A stretch of 44,311 bases of DNA, taken from assembly GCA_014825775.1 (NCBI GenBank), contig MVAQ01000182.1, positions 1-44,311 of the forward strand. Direction: 5' to 3'. Positions within the stretch are counted from its first letter, which is position 1; each line of letters begins with the position of its first letter. Below are positions 22,188 through 34,067 of this stretch, one piece after another. The notes under the pieces were generated by a model. The model worked only from the letters and a program-made list of their open reading frames with translations, had not been told where the DNA came from and made no database searches. The translations under genes were made by a program, and so were the position numbers. This DNA comes from Krasilnikovozyma curviuscula. Taxonomy: Eukaryota; Basidiomycota; Tremellomycetes; Cystofilobasidiales; Mrakiaceae.

Positions 22188-22637
22188 GTCGTTTTGTTGA
22201 TCTTGTTTTAAGACTTGGAGCGGCGCTGCAGATATTCTTGCCTTTTAGAATGATTTGAGATCACGATTATGTTCATTTCATTTCGAAACACATATACGCA
22301 AGTCGATGTTCGGCTGGCGTAACCATTGCCAAGATTATGCAAGATTACGCACAGTGAAGTAGGAAAGCTTCCTCTCTAAACCTCAAAGGCTCAAAAAGCA
22401 TAAAAGTTAAGCCAAGCAGAGGCTGTTTACTATTCCCCGAACAAGACTTCAGATTTGACTCGTTAAGTTTCATATGCATTTCAGCCAGCTGTCTGTTGAC
22501 AGTTGAAGGTGTTTAGATCGTCCCCATGTTAGAAACCAGACGCCTGGAGTCGCCAGCAGCACGTTTTGCGCTAGGGGAAACTGGAATTTATATAGTGGGT
22601 GTCAATGCCGAAAAGCCATCGCAGAAACCAACGAAAT
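22188..22637. other. Convergent 3' region between cyclophilin and RING ligase genes
   Basis: Non-coding by inspection. The near-repeat AAGATTATGCAAGATTACGCA at 22331-22351 is the only local structure I noticed. Confidence 0.4.
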
Positions 22638-25600
22638 TCATGGAGCTGCCCGCGAAGGACCAGCGAGAGGCTGATCAACTGGACCTTCCATCTTGACTCT
22701 CTTTAGAGGTCTCTCTTCATCAGTCGACATGCTCGAGATTGAAATGGCCGGTTCTTCTTTCTTTGCATCACCAGATCTACTTCTAGCAGCAACCGCTTCA
22801 TTTGGTTCGCCCTGATATTTGATCTCCATCTTGACGTCCTTTTGACCTCTAAGAATGGATTTCATTCTGAGCTTAAACTCCTCCTCATTCCTGCGAGTTC
22901 GTGCGATGCGTTTTTCGACATCAGCGGGTTCCATGTCGCTGTCCGGCTCTTTCTCTTGAATATCTCCTTGTAAAAGGGGAGGGCTGCGCTCCTTCTTAAT
23001 TCTGATGAGTCTGGCTGAAGATTGGTAGGCATTGGCTGAGGTTGGTGGAATGAGCGGTGCTGTAGCAGGTTCTTGTTTCATTGGAATGACAGGTGCTGCA
23101 AAGCGAACTCCCAAATCCGCTCTGACACCGGCATTCATCGGAATACGACCACGTTGTACAGATGGTGAAGGTGTTACAGATGAAGGTGGTGCAGATGCTG
23201 GGGGTGCTGGGGAGTTGCGGTTCCCTAGACGACGTGGTCGAGCGACCGAATCGTAAGGTGGGAAGTCTTCGTCGTACGCTGCACTGGCGGCTCGCCGGGA
23301 GTGTCGGATCCCATCTTCATCGTGTTCAGTGTCCTCCCTTTCACGTCTTCCACTAAATATATAGTCCCTCGCCTCCCAATCATCTCTGAAAGTTCGCCGG
23401 TTCCTTCGAAGATTGGCTATTTCTTGTTCCATCAGTTCCTCTAGCCTGCGATCTCGGTTGCGGCGTCGATCATTAGCATTATCTTCTCTTACTCTGACTA
23501 TCTCTTCGTCGCGTGGTACTAGATTGACTAGGTTCAGATGATGGTAGGCCTCTTCTTCAAGGCTTCGTCGGGCAACTTGACGTGGAGCAACGAAATCCAG
23601 TTGAGGTGCAGCATGGCCCACTTCGTTTTCTCTTTGCCGGCGGCCAGTTTCCAGTCGTCTAGCTTCAAAACTATCCCAGTCCATTTCACGGAGTTCCTGC
23701 TCCATTTCTTCACCCCGACGAAGGAGAATCCGCCTTCGAATTTGATACTGCCGATCCTCCTCTTCGGCAGCGTTAAGCTGAGCAGCCCTAGCAGTCGGCG
23801 GTGTACGTAGAGGAATGGGTGGTCTATCACGAGCTGCACGCTGAGCCAGTCGTTGTTCAACTAGCGCATTGAAGTCTCTCGCGATCTCTGCTCGTGGCCG
23901 GTTTTGCGCGAGCATTTGTGCAAGAGGACCCGGACCACCTGCACGACTTGGACCAGCGGCTGTAGCTGGAGAGCGAATAAGTCGGATTTTATCTTTTTTG
24001 AGGATCCAGTCGCTTTGAAAATGGAATATGGATAAGGGCAAGCCAGTGTGAGATGATCAAAACTTACGCTGTTTTACGTTCATACTCTTCTCTCTCCTCC
24101 AGACTTCTCGCGCTCATCCAAGTTTCAACCACAGAGTCAACCAATCTAGCGAAGATTGTTCCTACAGTCAGCTCTCGGAACAAAGAAGAAACCAAAGTAA
24201 GACTTACACATTTCGAGAGAAAACGATATCCTTGTCCAGTTTCGTTCTGCAGATCATGCATTCTCCATAAGATGCAGAGGTTTGCCAGCTTACAATACAA
24301 GGTCCACAGAACGTATGACCGCACGGCACGGTCGAGTGAGCACCAACTCTACAGCAAGTCGAATGACATCAAACATCAGCTTACAGCTTCAGAGGAGAAA
24401 GGAAGGAAGGAAACGATCTCACAAGATCTCAGTGCAGACACCACATGTCAAGTGGTCTTCCAGCCTGTCCCTCTCGTCAATCAACAAGTAGTTCTGAGCT
24501 GCCAAAATTTCCTTCTCAGCTCGTTCTTTTTCAAACAGATTTTGAAGGTCTTCTTTTTGCTTCTCCCAGGATATAGGATCCTCAACTTCGCGACCTTTTC
24601 CTTTCTGAGCGGTGGTGTAGGTCGGGCCATCTGTAAAGGGTGGGTGGAAGTAAAACGTTACTGCTTTGGAGCTTGTCTCTAGATTGCGATACGTGACCTA
24701 CGAGTTTCTTCATCAAATTCTGAATTTTGCATCCTGATATCAGCATTCTTTTCTTCTCCAATCTCTCCACCCTTATGCTCATTCTCGTCATTGAGTCTGA
24801 AACGAACAGGATCGCCCCAAGCGGCGCCTCCATTACACAATTCCTCGATCTCCATCTTCGCTCTTATATATTCTTCCGCTTGAGTATCATTAACCTGACC
24901 AACCTCTTCTTCTATGCCAGCTGCGTGTTCTCTGTCTCGCGCTTGTCTCTCTCCGCCAGATGGTGACGCCCGTCTTTTTTTAATGACGAACCCCGACCGA
25001 CGAACGACATGTACATCGGGAACCGTGATTTCCTGGACTCTCAATGATGGGCCTGTTTGGAGGAGTGCGAAGTTTGGGTTGAGAACGAACGTATTGCGGC
25101 CTTCAGTAGTTTCACCGGTGTAAGCTGCTGGCGGGAGGATCGAGCCGAATTCCAAAGGAGGGAAATCATGCAGAATCTGATCCATATCCTTGAGCGCTAG
25201 CTCCGCTAGCTCAGATGTAACTGTAGAGGGCGGCGAAGGTATTTGGCACTGGATCATGCCGCTGAGGACCTCGATGGTATTCGGTTGGTCGGACCCACGC
25301 ATACCTTCCCGTTGGTCTTCATCATTATTCTCAAAAGTTTCTATCAGAGAATGGTGGTTGTATTTGACATAAGGGTCGGAAAGAAAGAGCTGTTCGTTCT
25401 GACGTTGTTGTAACGTCGCTGATGGTTCTTCTCCTGTTGGTAATGAGTGTGGGATAAGAGCGTCTTGCTCAATGACGAATTCGTTTTTATTCTTATCTTC
25501 CCCTTTTCCCTTCCTGACTACGCTTGTGTTGAGACCTTCGATACTGCTACTTGACGCTCCATCACTTCCGCCCTGAGCCTGCAACCGTTGTTTCTTCTGT

Positions 25601-25980
25601 TTCGTGGTTGCCAGAACGACGAGATTTGGTGGGAGGGAAGAGACCATTTCAACAGCGTCATCTTCAGAGGACAGTGCTGTAGATTGGTTCGTTGAGTTAA
25701 ACTGCAAGGAAAAGCGTAAAGACAGAGAATGGGGGTTAGCTATCAAATGTAGCACTATGTGTAGATTCACGGGAAACTTCATATCATCCATCACACGCCA
25801 AAGGTAGCAGCAGAAGTTGCATTGCTACGAGATTGGAGAATAAGTGGAGACATAGGACTGGCAATTCACCTCAGGACCGATAGCGAACAAGTCACACTGA
25901 GGCACAACCTCTACACTACCTCTCACTATCCCTACATCTTTCCCTTCGCTCTTCAAGGAGCTAGCTAGGAGAGAAGCCAT
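22638..25980 (-). CDS. RING-type E3 ubiquitin ligase, otherwise uncharacterised
   Basis: Six exons (25980-25870, 25701-24702, 24630-24423, 24348-24208, 24145-24068, 24012-22638) join exactly in frame to 970 aa. A C3HC4 RING lies mid-protein: CGVC (433-436), then PCGHTFCGPC (449-457) and CMIC (471-474), split by an intron. A charged helix likely to form a coiled coil precedes it (KQKEDLQNLFEKERAEKEI). After the RING comes ETWMSARSLEEREEYERK, then a long, very Arg/Glu-rich and disordered C-terminal half with Pro/Ser stretches and repeated basic KMEG/KKER-type patches that could be nuclear. The N-terminal 370 residues match nothing I know; VHVVRRSGFVIKKRR is a clear basic patch. The RING spacing resembles CHFR-like ligases, but no FHA domain is evident. 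The intron at 24631-24701 (GTAGGT to TTTACAG) is what joins the two halves. Confidence 0.8.
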
Positions 25981-27430
25981 TGTGCCTTTGCTGAGGTATG
26001 TGAATTGTGTCCCGCCTCCGCTTTCGTTTCACCTGCCCGGTCGAAGCTGCTGTTTTCCTACAGAGCGAGACCTATTCTCAATCAATAGCTATACAGTAAG
26101 TTAATAAATAATAGAGCTAGCCAGTCCAAGTCGCTGTACTTTTTCCAAAGAAGCAGCATAGCACTCACGGAGGCCACTCCAAACGCTTTCGAGTTCTCTC
26201 TCCCTGCAGGCTGGATTGAGGAAGGTAGCTGGGACAGTCAAGCTGAGCTCACCTTAGAGCCTCTATCTGCTCTGTTCAATCTGCCGAAACGATGTCGAAA
26301 AGGTGAATTGAAGATGAAAGCATGTGACGATGAAAGCAAGCGTTTCCATCGAGATTTTGTCCCCAGCAATGGCGGAGCGGTCCGTGCTGCTGTTGATTTC
26401 TACTGGAGCACTCTTCCTTTGATGTAAACCGCGTTTTTCGATGAGAGTCACCCCTCTCTTATTCTGTTTGAAGATCTGTTCTGTCCAGATCAAGTGGCCA
26501 TGCAACGCTGCGAGTCCCTTCAACTGTTGAGGATGTCCAGGGGAAAGAGTGAGGAAGGATCTCTCGTAGATTGAACATGAGATAGAAGTTCTTTTGCTAT
26601 TGTTGACCATAACATCAGGTGTCTTGCCTCGATGGGTTACCCTTCAACATTACCATCACATCGCATCACAATTCCAACATCCCCCGTTCACATCCCTTAA
26701 ATAATTTTTTGGCTTCAAATTAAAAGTGAAAAATAAAATAAAATAAAAAATACCATAAGTTTCCAGCGAAAGGAGATCACCGGTTTACCAATTCCTCGAC
26801 AAATCGTATCAGAGTGTGTACTCCTCCATAGCGTCATTGACAAATAACGATCATTTGCGTCGGTAACTACCTTCCTCTACAATTTCAGGGAATTCCAGAT
26901 CGCTGTCTCCTACAACATCAACACTTTCTCGTTCTCGAGAAAGGCTAGTAAACCGACGCTGGCCGCTATGGTGATTTCATCAACTGTCGAGATCGGAATT
27001 CTGTCATCCAGTGGAGTACTCCACGTTACTCCTTGCCTCAATTTTTTTTTGGAATAATGGCGAAAACAATAGTTCGAGTGACCTTCCAAGAACCTGTTAA
27101 AATAGACTTTTGCAACACCACCCCGGTTGAGCAATTCCTACATCTTGGAACTCATAGATCTACGTAATCTAATAATGTATTAACTCTTGTCATCACGAAA
27201 GAGTTTCGTGAACCGTCTAGATACCCGATAATTTTGTGAAAGAACAGTAGACACCACTTTTCGGAGTGGGTCATATTTTGTACGAGAGCAGGAATAGAAA
27301 TATGCCGATGAAAAGAAAAAAGCGAAGACTGAGCAAAGATGACCAAGAAGAGGAAAGGAAGGATGTAGCTTTTTCTCATAATACAGTGATACATGTTCTG
27401 GTTTTTGTGAATTGAAAGGATTGAGTTTGT
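25981..27430. other. 1.45-kb intergenic region upstream of the RING ligase gene
   Basis: Holds the RING gene promoter and the 3' flank of the HMG-CoA reductase gene. Minus-strand frames of 115 codons (26263-26610) and about 75-80 codons (26910-27394) are open, but they have no family resemblance and no splice partners, so I do not call them genes. An AT-only tract of AAATAAAATAAAATAAAA type lies near 26730-26750. Confidence 0.45.
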
Positions 27431-29877
27431 TCAGCTGTCCTGGGTGAGACTGGTTGCCGACAGAGATGATGATGAGAGAGACATGGAGGATGCAGTGAGT
27501 TTAGCATTCGTGAACCCGCTTGGAGTTGGTGGGCGAGTAGCAAGAGGTGGGATGTTGAGGGAGGAGAGAGTTGGGAGGGATGGAGTGGATCGGTTGTGAG
27601 CTACAAGAAAGATGCCGAAATTGTTAATTCGACGTCTCGAAGAAGAACTTCAATGGGAGATTACAACACTCACTCATGTGTGCCTTGATCAAATGTCCAG
27701 CTGCCAAAGCGCTCATCAACGACAATTCACCAGCCATAACAGAGGCGCAGATGATGGACGCCAGTCGTCTTGCGTTGTGCCCTGCGCTCGTTGGGTGAGC
27801 ACCAGAGATACCGAGCATTTCAAGCATGGCTTGTTGAGGTGGTAAGACAGTACCTCCACCGACGGTGCCGACTTCGATTGCGGGCATGCTACAGGTCATT
27901 AGGAGATCTTGGCCGTCATTGATGCTGTTAACCCCACGTTGAAAGGTAAGACAAAGACTGAATGAGAGAAGGAACAGAAATAACTCACGGCTCCATCAAG
28001 GTCATACACATTGAACTCTCAACGTTCTGAGCTGGATCTTGGCCAGTAGCAAGGAAAATAGCCTGGTCGTTAAAGAAATAATGTCAACGGAGGTATCATT
28101 CGCAAAAACCAGGAAAATCACTACTCACAGTCAAGATGTTCGAAGCATGCGCGTTGAAACCACCAATCGAACCAGCCATGGCTGAGCCAATCAAGTTCTT
28201 CTTGTAATTCAAGTTGACCAAGTCGCCGACAGTCGTCTTCAACACGCTCTTGACAACACTACCGGGAATGACGGCTTCTGCAACAACCGATTTACCTCGG
28301 CCTTCGATCCAGTTGATGGCTGCGGGCTTCTTGTCAGTACAGTAGTTTCCAGAGAGGGCGAGGGTCTGCATGGCAGGGAAATAGCCAGAGAGGACTTCGA
28401 GAGCACGCTCCGTTGCTTTACCTAGAACAAGTGAACATGATATGCCGTCAATAATATGTCGGGAGATGTAGAAAAGGCGCGATACTTACCAGCCATGTTC
28501 ATCCCCATCGCGTCTCCAGTTGAGGCAGCAAATCTGATGTACAACGTACGACCAGCAAGAGCGCACTTGATAGACTGCAGCTTAGCGAACCTCGAAGTGG
28601 AATCAAACGCAGTCTTCATGATCTGATGGCCCTCCTCTGAATCCAACCATCTCTTCGCCTGAGCAGCAATGACAACGCTAGGGAACTCGACGGCCGGACC
28701 TCTTGTCATAGAGTCCTGAGTGATAACAGTTGTCACACCCCCACCCGCGTTGAGAGCTTTACAGCCTCTTGAAGCAGACGCGACCAAGGTGCCCTCAGTT
28801 GTCGCCATGGGTATCGGCACCGAATCGTTGTCGATCGTAAGCGGACCGGCGATTCCAACGGGCAAGGGCATGTATCCGACGACATTCTCACAGCACGCTC
28901 CAAACACACGCTCGTAGTTGTATCCGACGTGTGGGAGGTTCGAGTTTTCTAGCGAGCGTGTGGCGGATGCTCGGGCTGAAAGGAAAGGTCGCGCGACGGG
29001 GAGGGTGCGTTAGTGCTATACGTCGGTTTAAGGTCCGTAGAACAAGGGACTTACAGATGACAGCTCTTCTGATCTTCACAGCTCGTTCCATATCCTTCAA
29101 TGCCTTCTCTAATGAATAAGCAGGCACTTTACCCTTCTGCACCAGCATAACAATTTCTTCATCTGAGAGCGCCGTTGGACCTTCACCCTCTTTCAAGATT
29201 GCGACACATTCATCAGCAGGACGTAAATGAAGCTCATCTTGGTGTCCATTGACTACATGGTGTTTGAATACGGGCGCTTGCTGAACTGAAAGCGCTGAGA
29301 GTGCTCGGTGAAGTTTTTGGGATTCGACAGGAGACGAGTGGGAGGTTGAGTACGAGCTCAGTGGGGGGAGCTGTCGAACGGTCACTGACGAGTCTGGTGA
29401 GGTCAGAACTGGAGCAGGAGGTTGTGAAAGAGATTCCTTCGATGCGGTATCATTGGCGCTGGTAGTGTGGTTGGTTGTGCTGCTCTGCGCAGGCGGTGAT
29501 GATGTGAAGTAGTAAAAATTGACCAGCAAGCTGAGGGCGAGCCCGATAACAATCCAGTTGGGTCTGCCATTTGTGTCTGAAAGAGCTCCCCAGGATGTTG
29601 GAGCAGATGGGAACGAGCTGGCGTATGGTATCGAGACGCTGAAATGCGACCCCAAAGAGAAAAAAAAAGGGATCAGTACCTCTTCTGGTAAAAGTAGCCT
29701 TCAAGCTACGAAATAGAACCCCATTGGGAATTGTCCTCCTTACTATTCAGAATACTTCATATCCTTCATTGACCTGAAGTAGGTTAGTCCTGAGAGCAGC
29801 ACAACGACGAAAGCAGTGACTTCTCTGGAATAGTTTGATGGGGCTGGCGGAGGTGAAGCTGGCTGCTTTGATGCCAT
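27431..29877 (-). CDS. HMG1: 3-hydroxy-3-methylglutaryl-CoA reductase, short two-helix form
   Basis: Reduces HMG-CoA to mevalonate, the committed step to sterols and isoprenoids, at the ER membrane. Seven exons (29877-29744, 29638-29055, 28975-28490, 28421-28129, 28062-27989, 27924-27674, 27600-27431) give 663 aa in one frame. The catalytic domain is complete: [29 protein letters not shown] (Glu about 300), [26 protein letters not shown] (Lys), GQDPAQN (Asp), [12 protein letters not shown] and HNRS near the end (His about 609). Only two hydrophobic segments precede it: [15 protein letters not shown] (about 20-34) and [17 protein letters not shown] (about 73-89). The usual eight-helix sterol-sensing region is absent. 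An in-frame TAA nine bases before the ATG, with no AG between, fixes the start of this exon. The first donor is GTAAGG at 29743; GTCAAT at 29773 also keeps frame. Confidence 0.93.
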
Positions 29878-31601
29878 GGAAATTTAAGAGGCTGCTGATT
29901 ATCTGTTGAAGATTGTATTAACCAGGGGGTGAGGTAGTTGTACTTTTGATGGGTTTCGTATTACGCTCTGGAGGCCATGCTGGTTCGCAGCAGGACAAAG
30001 GGGCGTTCCTCAGGAGACGCGTGAGAGTCGATCGCTTCAATCGTACGAGTTCCCTTTCATGGCAACATTTTTTCGACAACAAAGTTCAGCCAAGTCTCTA
30101 TGATTCTTCATATCAGACCATAGTTGAACGTGGTGTCTTTGGGGGAGTCAAGGAAACCTGGCTAGGTTTCCAGATCCAAATTTACCGCGACGATTGCATC
30201 CAACCAACAACAATGGACAACGGCAGAGCGCGTTCGCACGCTGAACCGCTCAACCACCATCACTTCAGCTGGCTGGGATACCAATGAAGGAGTTAGCTTT
30301 TGTATGGGCGCCTAAAGAGACGCGAAAAGAGGGCTGACTTGGTTCTCATCTCCTCCTGCCTTGAACTTCTCCCCTTTCGGCTCAAAACCCACCTTCACAG
30401 GGTCTGGCAACTCTGCTCTACTCTTCTCCCTATGAGTCTATCCTGAGTGATTACTGTCTTATCGGTCCATCGTCATGAAGCAAAGTTTGTTCTATTTGGA
30501 AAAGTTGAGGCTGACCCCTTCCTCATTCTATATTCCATTTGGAATCCGGAATCCGAGTATCGCATCATCTCCGCATTCTCTCTGATAGTTAAATTGTTTA
30601 GGAAATAACCTGGACTGAAACGTGGTGAAGATATCCCGCATGTGTTGTCTACCACAACAGCCGATTGTGTTGATCTCCCACAGGATGTCTTTCAGGAGTG
30701 ACAAGACTGATGTGTACTCTGGACTGACCATCTAAACGAAGTGAGTTTCTAAAATGAAAGTATTGGTTAGAAGAATGGGACGGCATCTTGACCGTATCCT
30801 TCTTATGGCTGAAGAAGTTAAGATGTCGAGTGCGAAAGATGAGTTAGCTTCTTTGCCAACCTATAGGTAATATTACTTCGGCGATTAAAGAACCCTTATA
30901 TGACAGCATGTTCTGCGAGACAGAGTTGACCGGAACGGCTGCAGGGCCATGTGACTACATAAACTCAGCTAGGGTAGGGAAATACGAGGGCAAAAATGTT
31001 GGACGGACAAGACCCCATTCTTCCGGGGGCCAATCTGCTTCAAGCACATAGTTGCTTTCAAAACCATTAAGCTGCTTTCAACGACCTTGCTGGAGGAAAA
31101 AAGAAAGGGGGGGGGGATAATCGAGATTTGAAGGGGGTAAACATATCACAGCACTCCTCAAATAAAAGACCACAGAAAAATAACAATTAAAAGAAGAGGA
31201 GGGTGCCAAGAAATAAGAAGCTCAAATCACTATTGACTTGGAATGATTTGAGGCGGAGAGGTGGAAGGAGCGAGAAACTATGCTAGTGAATGATGGAGGC
31301 AATGTATAGAAAAGAGGTTGCATGTGAGAGTGTCGTATGGTTGTTCGTATTTGTTGGGTTATGTTGTTGTTGTTGCGTGCCAAAGATTATCTATTGAAAA
31401 GTCTTGATTCGTTCCGTTGTCGCGCTCCATCTAGATCCCTTCAATCGTACAACTCATGCGACTACCATTCCGTACCCACCGCTTTGACGAGAAATTGTTT
31501 GATTGTGGACCCTACTATAAGTTGAGTGCAAAGAATCTGGCTCAGAGACAAGTTGGAGTGAAGAGCAAAGAACAAAGGGAAGAGAACACGTACCTTTTCA
31601 T
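29878..31601. other. 1.7-kb intergenic region upstream of HMG-CoA reductase
   Basis: Separates the HMG-CoA reductase start from the VPS74 stop, both on the minus strand. A plus-strand frame at 29946-30287 and short minus-strand frames at 30473-30731 are open but resemble nothing and lack splice partners. There is no stretch of hydrophobic coding sequence that could supply missing membrane helices. A run of about 10 G lies at 31107-31116. The region is long for this compact locus and may hold regulatory sites for sterol synthesis, which is inference only. Confidence 0.45.
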
Positions 31602-33147
31602 TTACAGCAACGAGTCCATTCTCGAGAACACCTCCAGAACAGTAGCAACAACTTCGAAACTCAAATCTTCCTCGGCACCACCTTCTCCACCACCGGGACC
31701 CGCCTTCGCAGCTGCGCCGCCGTCCGTCAACATCTCTTTTCTAACCTGCTCCACCAGCGCGACCATGATCTCCTTGGTACCAACACCGCTTCCCCCAGAC
31801 GCGATCTGAGAATTTGACTGCTGACGTTTCCTGGCTGGGGTGGTTGAGGAGGAGGATGTTGAGCCGGAAGAGTACCCAGCGATACCAAACGGCCAGGTGC
31901 AGAATTCGGCGAGGATGTTGTCACATCGAGTGAAGGCAGCCTCCCTTGGTTCGTATTCCAATCCTTGAAGAGCATTCTCCAGTACGTTGGCAGCGTAAGC
32001 TGCACAACATAAGCAGACAGCCCGCATCGTTCTGTATCGGATACCTTCTGGTAATCTGGCTTCGGTCGGGATGGCCGTTGTCTTGGTGGTGAGGAAGGAC
32101 ACTGTCCTTCTCAAGATATCGGCTTTTGTTCTGGCGTCGCTGACTGGGTGGGTAGCCATGTCGAAGAGGAGGAAGTTTCGTTTTTCGGTACGAAGGACTC
32201 CCTTGTCGACCAAGCCTTTTGCTAAACGTTCTCTTACTTGTTTAAGTTGATAGCCAATCTTCATCACGTTCCATGTTTCACCTGGACGACATAAAGAGAC
32301 GAAGCAAAGGGTGAGGGATCGTCAGCAAGCCCAATCTTGTTCTCCTTCATCTGAAGCCTACGAATGGCAAGAGCAGCGGAAAAATGGGATATGCGACTGA
32401 CCACTCATCAAATCGACCCAAGCAGCCGTGCCGTACTTCTCGCTCCCTTTGATCATCTTCAAAGCCTCATCCAAGATCGTCTCTCCAGTCTGCCTGTCGT
32501 CAATGACTTCTATCAGTCGATCTCCCAAAGCGAGTCGTCGACGGGACGGATCTTTGACGACAGCTATACGCCTACGAAGAGCTAGCTCTAGCAAGATACA
32601 TCCTCTAAGAGCATAGGAGATATTGTCTATAGCACAAGAACGAATCAGTTGACGCGCTTTTTCAACGAGGGAAGGGGCAAGAAGGGCGAAGTGACGAAAC
32701 GAGCGTCAGCCCCGAAAGCTGTTCGAGACGCACCATTAAACCAAGAAGTGTACCCCTACCAGTCAAACCATAGCATGGCGAATAAGATCAGATAAATGTC
32801 AGTATGAATTTCCTTGAGATCCCAAAGCGGAGGAACCAGGGTACGACAGCAGCGCAAGGCGAGGAAAGGGCATGCGACCAGACACGAAAGGAGAAACTGA
32901 CCTGGTTATCCTTCAACCCCAGTAAAAGGACCTCTTCCAAGAGAGTCAGCTTAGGAGTACCCTTACTCTCCCCACCATCGTTGAAATCCCTTGGATCGAA
33001 CGCGATTTTGGATCGACCTTCGAATCCACCTGAGGAGGTGCCAGGACTGTCCTTTGAGGTGTCCATGGACGCCATTGTGGGCGATGAGGTGGTTCCATCT
33101 GTTGCTCCTACTCTCCTACGTGACAGGCCAGCTGAAGGGGCTGCCAT
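31602..33147 (-). CDS. VPS74: Golgi PI4P-binding glycosyltransferase adaptor, Vps74/GOLPH3
   Basis: Peripheral Golgi protein that binds PI4P and the tails of glycosyltransferases to keep them in the Golgi through COPI. Four exons (33147-32902, 32755-32734, 32626-32402, 32281-31602) give 390 aa, somewhat longer than the roughly 300-345 aa typical of the family. The GPP34 core starts at [34 protein letters not shown], where the middle is supplied by a 22-nt exon. It continues with LELALRRRIAV, ILDEALKMIKG, WVDLMSGETWNVMKIGYQL and LLFDMATHPV, and ends in the typical VFSRMDSLL. An insertion of Ser-, Thr-, Gly- and Ala-rich sequence sits just before the last helix. The ATG at 33147 is in strong context (GCAGCCATGG). 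An upstream in-frame ATG at 33258 would add 37 residues. Confidence 0.93.
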
Positions 33148-34067
33148 GGCTGCTGGGTTTGAGGGAAAAATGAGTCTAGGTGAAGAAAAGAACGAGATGC
33201 GTGGGCGAGCTACTGCAGCTGATAAAAAGTGTTGTGTTTTTGTTTTCCTGGCGACCACGCGCAGCGGATTGGAGGAAAAACAACAGAATATGGCAATTTC
33301 TTCACAGTATGAATGTATGGCTGAACCGTTTCAGAAATGAATAGTTTGTATTCGGTGGTGAGGGAATCGTGTTCGAGAAACAGACGTGTACTTTCGAACT
33401 GCAGCCCCCGTCTTTGCCAAATAATACCACACCAGCCCCACAGTCAAAGCTGTTATACAGAAAGAAACTACAGACGTGAAATGCGGAGTGACATTCCATT
33501 CTGGTGGAAGGGAAAGGAGAAGTGATGGCGCTGAGTAAAGTGCGGGTGAGAGATGAAACGGAGATTGCGACCAAGGAATGCAGCATACTTGAACCCCCAC
33601 TAGGGTAATCAGTAGACACCTAGAAGTATTCGTCTTCAGTGGACCACGTTAATAGTGAGTATCTGCTCTAATTTCTCTCATTTTTTACGCGTTGTTTACA
33701 TTTGTTTTAGCTCTGCAAGTTCTTGAAACTTATCTGGGCTTCTACTATTCTCGCAAACCACTCGGGTTATCTTCTTTAAGACTTCTTTTCCGTTCTGATG
33801 TTTACCTTCGAGGTAATAACTTGGTTAAACAATCTCCTTCGTCGCTCAATGCACTCAGCGCACATCGAATTGCGAAAGAGCCAGTAGTTTTTCTACCGCT
33901 CCGGACAAATGAACATCCGAATCAAGCTAGAGTATGAATCTTTTAGAGGATATTTAAATACAGCTGGAAAATTAATCAACGCCCTTTCATCGACTCGCTT
34001 GTCGCGTTTTTCTCGAAAACTAATCCACGACCGACCAAACCTTCAAACACTTCTCTAGACGAAAATT
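33148..34067. other. Divergent promoter region between VPS74 and CCT2
   Basis: About 0.9 kb from which VPS74 (minus) and CCT2 (plus) are transcribed apart. It contains the small frame described separately at 33331-33600. Nothing else is recognisable. Confidence 0.45.
33331..33600 (-). CDS. Possible small one-helix membrane protein
   Basis: An 89-codon ATG frame with one strong hydrophobic segment (FTSVVSFCITALTVGLVWYY) followed by a basic C-terminus (KYTSVSRTRFPHHR). Small tail-anchored or inner-membrane proteins look like this, but so can chance frames. I recognise no family and see no clear splice partner. It lies inside the VPS74/CCT2 divergent promoter region, which lowers the odds that it is real. 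Confidence 0.25.
   Translation of the reverse strand: MGVQVCCIPWSQSPFHLSPALYSAPSLLLSLPPEWNVTPHFTSVVSFCITALTVGLVWYYLAKTGAAVRKYTSVSRTRFPHHRIQTIHF

Noticed and set aside
24423..24632. A separate RING gene starting at the ATG at 24630
   Set aside because: That ATG frame runs out of register with the coiled-coil/RING frame. The same position is the acceptor that joins the upstream exon in frame, so one gene explains both.
26263..26610. Minus-strand 115-codon frame between the RING and HMG-CoA reductase genes
   Set aside because: No motif and no neighbouring exons; consistent with a chance frame in the intergenic region.
29946..30287. Plus-strand 113-codon frame upstream of HMG-CoA reductase
   Set aside because: No family resemblance, no splice partners and ordinary chance length for this base composition.
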